In this document: piece after piece, positions 18,499 to 24,765 of the stretch
Position numbering within the stretch: the first letter of the stretch is position 1
How the letters are laid out: each line of letters starts with the position of its first letter
From: a virus
IMG/VR virus record: IMGVR_UViG_3300025280_002275
Coordinates: 1-24,765 of that record
Length of the DNA: 24,765 nucleotides
Strand: one strand, 5' to 3'
The notes under the pieces: generated by a model
What the model saw: the letters and a program-made list of their open reading frames with translations, nothing else
Databases searched by the model: none
What the model was told of the DNA's origin: nothing
Program-made: the position numbers and the translations under genes

Positions 18499-18527
18499 TT
18501 GACAGTAATGGGATATTGAAGTACGTT
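18499..18527 (+). promoter_or_regulatory. Candidate rightward promoter before the terminase operon
   Basis: TTGACA at 18499-18504, then 17 bases, then TACGTT at 18522-18527 (three of six -10 matches including the key T-A and final T). It would start transcription about ten bases before the HTH gene. The -35 is perfect and the -10 weak, typical of a regulated promoter. Confidence 0.4.
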
Positions 18528-18547
18528 TAGGTGTGGGGAAGCGTGAT

Positions 18548-18814
18548 ATGAGTACATATAGTATTTATAATGACCGGTATGAGAAGAGAAAAGGCAGTAC
18601 GAGGGGCCGGATGAGTGGTAAGTCTCTTGATATAGCGAGAACGGTGTTAATGGAGCCTGACCTGAGTTACGAGTTGATTGCGGGCAGGTTTGGTGTATCG
18701 AGGCAGAGGGTGGGGCAGATCGTGGTGAGGATGGGTGTGGCGAGGAACAGGATAAATGAGATGAGGCGTTCTCTCAATATACCGGGCGGAGGCGGAGATG
18801 GTGAAGAAGAGTAA
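18548..18814 (+). CDS. Sigma-region-4-like helix-turn-helix protein
   Basis: 88 residues from ATG at 18548, with GGGGAAG eight bases upstream (a GTG at 18533 would extend it by five residues but overlaps that site). Basic N-terminus, then LDIARTVLMEPDLSYELIAG and RFGVSRQRVGQIVVRMGVAR, the canonical sigma-70 region 4-like HTH ('F-G-V-S-R-Q-R-V-G-Q-I'). Ends in a Gly/Glu tail. Likely a DNA-binding regulator of the late operon or a DNA-recognition partner in packaging; it overlaps the small-terminase gene by 17 bases. It is too short to be a complete sigma factor. Confidence 0.75.
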   Translation: MSTYSIYNDRYEKRKGSTRGRMSGKSLDIARTVLMEPDLSYELIAGRFGVSRQRVGQIVVRMGVARNRINEMRRSLNIPGGGGDGEEE

Positions 18815-19298
18815 TACTGATAATAGTATTCCTGTTAAAAAGATGCTTGCGAACCAGGATGCTTTCCTGGCCGCGTACACGCTGGTTGGTTCGGTGAAAA
18901 AGGCGTGTGAGTCCATAGGGATTACGAGAGAAGCGGTATCTTCGTGGAACAGGAATGATATAAAGGGATTTAGGGAAAGGTACATATCGGCGCAGGAAGA
19001 TTTCAGGGAAGGGCTTCAGGACATGGCGGTGGAAAGAGTCAAGATGCAGAAGCCGTCTGATAATCCCGTGTTGCTGATAACCCTGCTCAATGCCCACTGG
19101 CCTGAGAAGTACCGGCGCACAGGATATGCTGTCGAAAGCGCAGGTAAGGATATGATCGACGCATGGAAGAAGTGGGAAAAAGAGAACAAGAAGACAAAGG
19201 GTAAAGAACAGGTAGAACAACGCGACAACGCTGTCGAGGAAGCCGAGAGGATCCTTGCCAGGAAATCTAACAGCGACACAGACGGGACCAACGGCTGA
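18798..19298 (+). CDS. terS: Small terminase subunit (candidate)
   Basis: 166 residues. FLAAYTLVGSVKKACESIGI with TREAVSSWNRND is an HTH for DNA recognition, GFRERYISAQEDFREGLQDM a coiled-coil/oligomerisation helix, and NPVLLITLLNAHWPEKYRR is the pattern seen in many small terminases; the C-terminus is highly charged (KKWEKENKKTKGKEQ). GGAGGCGGAG precedes the ATG. It binds packaging sites and presents DNA to the large subunit, whose gene follows and overlaps it. Confidence 0.8.
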   Translation: MVKKSNTDNSIPVKKMLANQDAFLAAYTLVGSVKKACESIGITREAVSSWNRNDIKGFRERYISAQEDFREGLQDMAVERVKMQKPSDNPVLLITLLNAHWPEKYRRTGYAVESAGKDMIDAWKKWEKENKKTKGKEQVEQRDNAVEEAERILARKSNSDTDGTNG

Positions 19299-20631
19299 TA
19301 GCCCGTCTATAAATGACTATATCTTCTCGCGGCTTGAGTTCATGCCCACACCCCTTCAGGCGAGTATACTCAGGTCAAGGAAGAGATTTGTCCTCGTGGC
19401 AGGCGGGGAACAAGCAGGGAAGTCTATGGTGGCTTCCAAATACCTGGTATCGAGGTTCCTTGAGAATGAGGACCCCGGACTGTACTGGCTTGTCGCCGCA
19501 GACTATGAACGCACAAGGGCAGAGTTCGATTACCTGGTCGAAGACTTTGCGACACTCGGTGTCCTTTCGGAAGTGTCTAAAAGGGTTGACCCCGGACGGA
19601 TTGTCCTCGCCGACGGCACAAAGATAGAAACGAAATCCGCAAAAGATCCCAGGACACTCGCAATGAGAGCCCCTAACGGGATTCTCGGCTGCGAAGCATC
19701 ACAGCTCGATCTCGACTCCTATCACAGGCTCAGGTCAAGGGTCGCACCGAAACGGGGCTGGCTCTTCCTCTCAGGTACGTTTGAAGGATCACTCGGCTGG
19801 TATCCACAGCTCTTTACCTCGTGGCAGGCAGGAAGAGATGACGAACAGTCCTTCTCGTTACCCTCATACTCCAATACGAACCTGTACCCGGAAGGGATAA
19901 ATGACCCTGAAATACTCAAGCTCAAGACAATGGCTTCCGATGAGTTCTTCATGGAACGTATACAGGGTATCCCGTGCCCGCCCGTGGGACTCGTGTTCGG
20001 TGAGTTCAGGGCTGACCTTCATATAGATCCAGAACTTAAATACGTTAAAGGTGAACCGGTGTACCTGTGGATGGACCCGGGGTACGCAGGAGCATACGCG
20101 GTAGAAGCGGCACAGATTATTAACGGCCAGGTCTGCGTGTTCGACGAGATATATGAACGCGGCCTGACTACCGAAGAGGTCATAACCGTAACAACGAACA
20201 GGCCCTGGTGGCCCGATGTCCATTCGGGAACAATAGATATAGCAGGCTACCAGCACCAGGCCATGTCTGCACCCGCAGAGATGTGGATGGATAAGACAGG
20301 TATATATCTCGATGCACAGAAAATACGGATAAACGAAGGTACCGAACGGCTCAAGGGATATATGAAAGTAGATCCCATGACAAGCAAGTCAGGTATCGTG
20401 TTCGCACCGAACTGCACAGGGATACTGTCCGAGTTCGGTGCTGTGCCGAGCCCGTTTGACGGCCAGACACGGGCCTACAGGTGGAAATCTGACCGGGAAG
20501 GCAACATAGTCGGAGAAACACCCGAAGATAAGAACAACCACGGTGTTAAAGCCGTGATTTACGGCCTGGTCAGCAGGTTCGGGTACGGCGTGGTTAATAA
20601 CAGGGAGTTCATAAAGATTAAGAGGCACTGA
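19255..20631 (+). CDS. terL: Large terminase subunit (packaging ATPase-nuclease)
   Basis: 458 residues from TTG at 19255, with GAGAGG five bases upstream; the start lies inside the small-terminase gene. A later start (ATG 19342) would leave Walker A intact, so the exact start is open. VLVAGGEQAGKSMVA is Walker A (K56), NGILGCEASQLD holds the Walker B-type acid (E147), FLSGTFEGS (173-178) the coupling motif III. The nuclease half has LWMDPGYAGAYAV (D274), VFDEIYERG (D297), TIDIAG (D328) and DKNNHGVKAVIYGL (D425). It cuts and pumps DNA into the procapsid through the portal encoded just after it. Confidence 0.93.
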   Translation: MPGNLTATQTGPTADSPSINDYIFSRLEFMPTPLQASILRSRKRFVLVAGGEQAGKSMVASKYLVSRFLENEDPGLYWLVAADYERTRAEFDYLVEDFATLGVLSEVSKRVDPGRIVLADGTKIETKSAKDPRTLAMRAPNGILGCEASQLDLDSYHRLRSRVAPKRGWLFLSGTFEGSLGWYPQLFTSWQAGRDDEQSFSLPSYSNTNLYPEGINDPEILKLKTMASDEFFMERIQGIPCPPVGLVFGEFRADLHIDPELKYVKGEPVYLWMDPGYAGAYAVEAAQIINGQVCVFDEIYERGLTTEEVITVTTNRPWWPDVHSGTIDIAGYQHQAMSAPAEMWMDKTGIYLDAQKIRINEGTERLKGYMKVDPMTSKSGIVFAPNCTGILSEFGAVPSPFDGQTRAYRWKSDREGNIVGETPEDKNNHGVKAVIYGLVSRFGYGVVNNREFIKIKRH

Positions 20632-20632
20632 T

Positions 20633-22477
20633 ATGGCACGACCCAGGCCTGAAGATATAATCGATAAGGTAGAAGCACACCGCGATGCCACCAATACGCT
20701 GCGTGATCGTATGGATGCAGATCACCAGCTCTATAAACTTACTCCGTTTGATGCGGGTGACGGCTACCAGAGCTACACGTCTAACGAGCCGCAGACATAT
20801 GCCGATAAGGTCGTGGCATGGCTTACCGCAGCCGATATGATTGTGCGGATACCGCCCAACGGTAATCCCCGCAATAACCGTGATATCAATAACGATAAGG
20901 AACGGTTTATCATCGGTGCGCTGCGCTCTGCCGATGAAAGACTGACTAAAAGACTCGTACCCGGCCTGAAAGATCAGCTTGCATGGCACATAACTGTCAG
21001 GGGCTGGTATGCGGGTAGGGCTCTTCTTACCAAGAACAGTGATAATAAAACTACCGTAGATATCACGCCTTGGGATCCAATGCACACTCACTGGGGCGTG
21101 GGACCGGATGGTCTTGCATGGGCCTGCTACAGGATCAAGAAAACACTCGACGAGGTAGAGTCACAGTACGGTGTCAGGCTCGGAGAGAGCCGTATGGATA
21201 CCGATGGGATTACGGTATATGACTATTACGATAATGAGTACAACACTGTCGTTATACCCGGCAGGTTTATTAAGAAGCGCACACCACACGGCTCCGAGGG
21301 ACAGGTTCCTGTATTCCTCGGCCCTGTTGGTTCTACACCACTTGTTCAGTCACTGGAGTGGTCGTCTATAGAAGATACGCTTGAAGACTACGGAGAGTCA
21401 GTATACAAGGCAACAAGAGAACTCTACGACAAGCATAACCTGATGATGTCCGTGATGCTTGAACTTACGGCAAGGGCAAGGAAACAGGGACTGAAGGTCA
21501 GGTCAAGGGACGGTGTGAAAACACTTGAAGAGGATCCATACCAGGAAGGTACGGAGATATCCCTCGGACAGGGCGAGGACGTGGAACCGCTCGGCCTGAT
21601 GGAGATGGCACGGGAGTCCGGTGCATTTATGGGACTCGTGTCGGGAGAGATGCAGAGAGGCTCTATCCCGCATACGGTTTACGGTGAGATACCGTTCCAG
21701 TTATCAGGGTTTGCCATAAACACTCTCAGGCAGGGCGTGGAGTCCGTACTCGTGCCCCGCGTAGGTGCTATGCAAAAAGCCTATACCCAGATATCTAATA
21801 TGCTCTGTGATCAGTACCAGTCAGGCTCATTTGAGGCAATGGAACTCACGGGGCAGGACAATAACAGGATGTACTTCTCAGAGACAATTACTCCTGAAAG
21901 GATACGAGAAGGCGGTGACCCTGAGATAAAACTCGTTACGAACCTTCCCGAAGACGATATGTCCAGGTACGGGATGGCACAGATCGCAAGAGAGGGACAG
22001 ACACCGCTTCTGCCAGACCTGTGGATACGGGACAACATCCTCGGTATACAGGACTCCGACCAGATCGAGGATGCAGTCAAGGAACAGATCGGGGAACGTA
22101 CTCTGCCTGAAGCAGGTATATGGTCACTCTACCAGGCTGCTGTCAAACAGGGCAGGGAAGATCTTGCCCAGCTATATCTCGGAGAACTCCTGTCGATGTT
22201 ATTTGCCAAAGCACAGCAGATGGCCCAGACTATGGGAGGGATGGCAGGGCCACCACCAGGAACTCCCTCCCCTGGGCCGGGAATCGCTCCCCCCGCAGCA
22301 GGTGGCCCGCCACCTATGCAGCCACCGGGAGTCATGCCGCCAGCTATGGCAGGAGTACCGCCTCCTATGCCAACGCCACAGGGTGGGCCGGTAGTTCCAC
22401 CGGGACAACCAAGACCGGGGGCACTGACTGAAGAAGAGCGATTACGTAGAATAGGACTTGCAGGACCGAGAGGATAA
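20633..22477 (+). CDS. Portal protein
   Basis: 614 residues, ATG two bases after the terL stop. An N-terminal helical region with YADKVVAWLTAAD, RGWYAGRALLTKN and DITPWDPMHTHWGV is typical of portal wing/clip regions; TLEDYGESVYKATRELYDKHN and the helix-rich 250-480 region fit the stem and crown. Residues about 525-595 are a long Pro/Gly/Met-rich low-complexity tail with repeated PPPM. Portals form the dodecameric ring at one capsid vertex through which DNA enters. Family called by order and position after terL; the Pro-rich tail is unusually long. Confidence 0.85.
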   Translation: MARPRPEDIIDKVEAHRDATNTLRDRMDADHQLYKLTPFDAGDGYQSYTSNEPQTYADKVVAWLTAADMIVRIPPNGNPRNNRDINNDKERFIIGALRSADERLTKRLVPGLKDQLAWHITVRGWYAGRALLTKNSDNKTTVDITPWDPMHTHWGVGPDGLAWACYRIKKTLDEVESQYGVRLGESRMDTDGITVYDYYDNEYNTVVIPGRFIKKRTPHGSEGQVPVFLGPVGSTPLVQSLEWSSIEDTLEDYGESVYKATRELYDKHNLMMSVMLELTARARKQGLKVRSRDGVKTLEEDPYQEGTEISLGQGEDVEPLGLMEMARESGAFMGLVSGEMQRGSIPHTVYGEIPFQLSGFAINTLRQGVESVLVPRVGAMQKAYTQISNMLCDQYQSGSFEAMELTGQDNNRMYFSETITPERIREGGDPEIKLVTNLPEDDMSRYGMAQIAREGQTPLLPDLWIRDNILGIQDSDQIEDAVKEQIGERTLPEAGIWSLYQAAVKQGREDLAQLYLGELLSMLFAKAQQMAQTMGGMAGPPPGTPSPGPGIAPPAAGGPPPMQPPGVMPPAMAGVPPPMPTPQGGPVVPPGQPRPGALTEEERLRRIGLAGPRG

Positions 22478-22480
22478 CAG

Positions 22481-23908
22481 ATGGCTATAGGACCGTTTGA
22501 AGGAAAGTCGCCATTCAGTATTACAGATATTGATCCCAATGACCTGTTAAGGGCATACGGGGATCTTTCTCCAGCCCTGTTTCATGGAATGATCACACAG
22601 GGAAGAGGCCCGATAGAGATAGCCTGGGATGTAGTAACAAATAAAAAGGGACAGCAAGGCCAGATCGGCACTACTTTTAAAGACTTCAATAACAGGTTAG
22701 GAGATGGTCAAGGACTTCCCGAAGAGGAGATGAACGACTATACAAGAGTAGTCTTGAATGGCGGCAATCCCGGAGATGTTGCCAGTGCTCAGATGGGATC
22801 TACTGTTAATAATGTTGAGAGAGTACAGTTAGCTTATGACCGAGAAGAAAAGAGCAGAAGTTTTGCCGCAGCGGCAAATAAAAGATTTCCTGAACTCGGC
22901 ATGATGGATCTTGATATATTCATTAAGGATTATCCTGAACGGGCTGAACAGCTAAGGATTAGCCTGGAAGAAGTAGGTCTTACCTTTAATGATATTAAGG
23001 GATATCTGGAAACACATCAGAAAGAAGCATTGGGAACAGGCTATGAGCCTCCCGGTCCACCTCCATCAGATGGCGAAGATCCTACAGAAGAGTTTTTTAA
23101 GACAACAGAGGCGGCGGCTGCTGCTGCTACAGATCCTTATGCAGATCCTGATGTAGTTGGATATCAATCATATGATCCGAAGATTCAGGAAACAGAGCTT
23201 GAAAAGTTGCGCGGAATCCTGTATCAACCTGAAGAAGAACAGTCATTAGCAGATTTACAAAAGGTGCAGTACAGTTTAGAAAGTGGATTTGAAAGTGAAA
23301 ACGAGGCTGAAGAAGATGAAAGATCTAAGTATGTTCAAAACAATAGCTTACCGCCAATAGTTATGCTGTCACCAAAAGAACAGTTTATGATGATAGCCGG
23401 TTCTAAGATGGGTGCTCAAATGTCCAGACCCGGTATGCGTCAGCAACTTGCAGCATATCACGATACAGCTTTCGGTGGATTTGTATTAGATAATATAGTG
23501 CCCAGAGATTATCGGGCAACACCAGATCCAACTACAGTAGAGTATCCTTATCAGTATTATATGAGGGGATTTACAGAATCACCTACTGAATTCCACTCTG
23601 ATAAAGTAAAAGAAACACGAAATAATAGCATGGCTAAGTTAATAGAGATGGGGAAAAGTATGGAAGACCTGAGTGGTTATTCTTACTTTGATCGAAAAAT
23701 AGCACATAACAATGCCATGCAAATTGCTGCGGTAAAAACTAATGCAAACATAACCGGGATTGGAATACATGGAAAACTTGAAGAAGCAGGTTTTAACAGT
23801 ATGTTGAACCGATATCGGGAAGAGCGTGGTCTTGGCAAAACGAAGCTTGGTATAGCTGCATGGTTTGCCCAGAAAGGCCCTCGTTTTAACGTACGACCAG
23901 CGGCTTAA
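22481..23908 (+). CDS. Unknown virion-type protein after the portal
   Basis: 475 residues, ATG three bases after the portal stop. Acidic, helical and rather low-complexity in the middle (a Pro-rich GPPPSDGED stretch and an Ala run, EAAAAAATDPYADP). The C-terminal 170 residues include SPKEQFMMIAGSKMGAQMS, DNIVPRDYRATPDP, YYMRGFTESP and GIHGKLEEAGF. No family recognised and no protease or capsid motif. Could be an ejection, internal or scaffold-like protein by position before the (absent) capsid genes. The codons are visibly richer in A/T than those of terL and portal. Confidence 0.75.
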   Translation: MAIGPFEGKSPFSITDIDPNDLLRAYGDLSPALFHGMITQGRGPIEIAWDVVTNKKGQQGQIGTTFKDFNNRLGDGQGLPEEEMNDYTRVVLNGGNPGDVASAQMGSTVNNVERVQLAYDREEKSRSFAAAANKRFPELGMMDLDIFIKDYPERAEQLRISLEEVGLTFNDIKGYLETHQKEALGTGYEPPGPPPSDGEDPTEEFFKTTEAAAAAATDPYADPDVVGYQSYDPKIQETELEKLRGILYQPEEEQSLADLQKVQYSLESGFESENEAEEDERSKYVQNNSLPPIVMLSPKEQFMMIAGSKMGAQMSRPGMRQQLAAYHDTAFGGFVLDNIVPRDYRATPDPTTVEYPYQYYMRGFTESPTEFHSDKVKETRNNSMAKLIEMGKSMEDLSGYSYFDRKIAHNNAMQIAAVKTNANITGIGIHGKLEEAGFNSMLNRYREERGLGKTKLGIAAWFAQKGPRFNVRPAA

Positions 23909-23939
23909 TAAAAATTAGTGTAAGCCAAGGAGAAAAGTG

Positions 23940-24765
23940 ATGCCACTGAGATGGGATCCCAACACATTTAGATATGTAGATACTGGGGAAGAAGGAGGTA
24001 TCTACGGAAGTGCCTATGAGGGCGCAATTCTGCCAACGCTGCCTGCTGCACAGCAGTTCGGTGCTGGAGCCGCAGCCGCATTACCGGGGTATTATGATAA
24101 TCCCTATGCACAGAGTGCTGTAGAAAGGTTATATGATCCCCTCTATGGACAGTATCTTACTGGATTTGGTGGCGTTACAGGCGAGGAAGAACCAACACAG
24201 TCTTTTGCAAAGTATGCAGGCGAAGCCCTTAGAGGAGGCATACCTGGAGGAGGCCTACCTGGTATTGTTGGTGAAGCTAGGCCTGATAACTGGCAAGATA
24301 TCCTTACTGTAGCCAGGGCACGGGGATTAGGATATACCGGAGTCCAGCCTGGTGCAGAGTTAGAAGATAGGTGGGCACCTGCATTATCAGATCAAGCACA
24401 AGCAAGGGCATTAACAGCCCTGGCAACATATGACCCTACTGCCGGAAGTATATATGGAAGGATGAGACAAAGAGGATTGGAGCGGTTGCAACGGCGGTTT
24501 GGAGCAGGTGAAATACTAGGAAAGGGAGATGTAGTGCTGGGAGGTCCCGCTTCCACCACGGCAGACTGGCTTGCCTTTATCACTGACCCGTCGAGAAATA
24601 TTGTTCCAGAACAATACCGATATAGAACGCCTACATATGTTGGGCAAACTGGAGCAAACTTTGATCCTACAACAGGTTTCCCGTTAGACCCTACGGTTAG
24701 CCAGTCTTCCACTATGTTTACCGAACCAACCGCTGGTCGTGAAGTTGATCAAACTGTTAAGTCCC
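23940..24765 (+). CDS. Unknown virion-type protein, 3' end cut by window
   Basis: ATG at 23940, eight bases after AAGGAG, with an open frame through to the last base (275 codons visible), so the gene is incomplete. It is rich in Gly, Ala, Tyr and Pro (LPAAQQFGAGAAAALPGYYD, ERLYDPLYGQYLTGFGG, GGIPGGGLPGIVG) with no recognised domain; the style resembles internal or scaffold-associated phage proteins. It follows the 475-residue protein gene and is the last gene visible in the packaging and head block. Confidence 0.7.
   Translation, partial: MPLRWDPNTFRYVDTGEEGGIYGSAYEGAILPTLPAAQQFGAGAAAALPGYYDNPYAQSAVERLYDPLYGQYLTGFGGVTGEEEPTQSFAKYAGEALRGGIPGGGLPGIVGEARPDNWQDILTVARARGLGYTGVQPGAELEDRWAPALSDQAQARALTALATYDPTAGSIYGRMRQRGLERLQRRFGAGEILGKGDVVLGGPASTTADWLAFITDPSRNIVPEQYRYRTPTYVGQTGANFDPTTGFPLDPTVSQSSTMFTEPTAGREVDQTVKS

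Larger units (their letters stand above)
17541..18547. promoter_or_regulatory. Roughly 1-kb non-coding control region between divergent operons
   Basis: No frame in this stretch has a convincing ribosome binding site or protein-like sequence. It contains a candidate leftward -35 box, four TGTATACA palindromes with many GTAC words around them, a tandem duplication of GGATCCCGATCC at 17833-17856, a 9-base tandem TATTACGGT at 18042-18059, a ~10-pair hairpin at 18105-18157, an 18-base inverted repeat at 18218-18279, a pyrimidine-rich double repeat, three tandem GTAGAAAGG and a candidate rightward promoter. This is the expected site of an early/late or lysis decision switch. Confidence 0.75.

Noticed and set aside
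22071-22539. ORFs in other frames of the portal Pro-rich tail
   Set aside because: Low-complexity GC-rich sequence keeps several frames open; no starts with ribosome binding sites.

Overview
The window looks like part of a tailed double-stranded DNA bacteriophage (Caudoviricetes-type) genome from an unidentified bacterial host. The evidence is a large terminase with Walker A and nuclease acidic residues, a small-terminase candidate and a portal directly behind it, a fibre ending in an S74-type chaperone domain, tail-type proteins, holin-like membrane proteins, and a long leftward operon of replication genes and many tiny genes. Most genes have strong AAGGAG/GAGGAG ribosome binding sites. Both ends cut through open frames, so this is an interior slice; capsid, tape measure, lysin and any DNA polymerase are not in view. 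I cannot name the host from sequence alone.

Layout. (1) Positions 1-6409, rightward: tail or virion end (partial tail protein, small structural protein, a nuclease-fold-like protein, a 995-residue fibre), then a run of small membrane proteins (holin-like) and a DUF5679-like zinc protein. (2) Positions 6410-6564: convergent junction with a strong hairpin. (3) Positions 6512-12645, leftward: VRR-NUC nuclease, C5 cytosine methyltransferase with a second long overlapping frame, a TubC-docking-like protein, a RepA-like AAA ATPase/helicase, three small Cys-rich proteins, a Cas4/RecB-type nuclease, a single-strand-binding-like protein, and small zinc proteins. (4) Positions 12664-12983: an exact 35-bp-period array of two alternating conserved boxes with fixed 8-nt variable gaps, directly behind a stand-alone IS110-like (helix-hairpin-helix) protein gene at 12982-13863. 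(5) Positions 13864-17540, leftward: a 36-bp perfect palindrome and a dozen small unknown genes with repeated leader sequences between them. (6) Positions 17541-18547: about 1 kb of non-coding control DNA between divergent operons, full of TGTATACA and GTAC palindromes, long inverted repeats and short tandem repeats. (7) Positions 18548-24765, rightward: a sigma-region-4-like HTH protein, small and large terminase, portal and two unknown virion-type proteins.

How the parts work together: the leftward operon probably supplies early functions (regulation, replication, recombination, DNA methylation) and the rightward genes late functions (packaging, particle, lysis), with the 1-kb intergenic region as the switch. 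The two observations most worth following are the 35-bp bipartite array paired with the IS110-like protein (candidate recognition array, origin or guide-like RNA locus) and the apparent dual coding of the methyltransferase gene, where the second frame carries its own recognisable repeated motifs.
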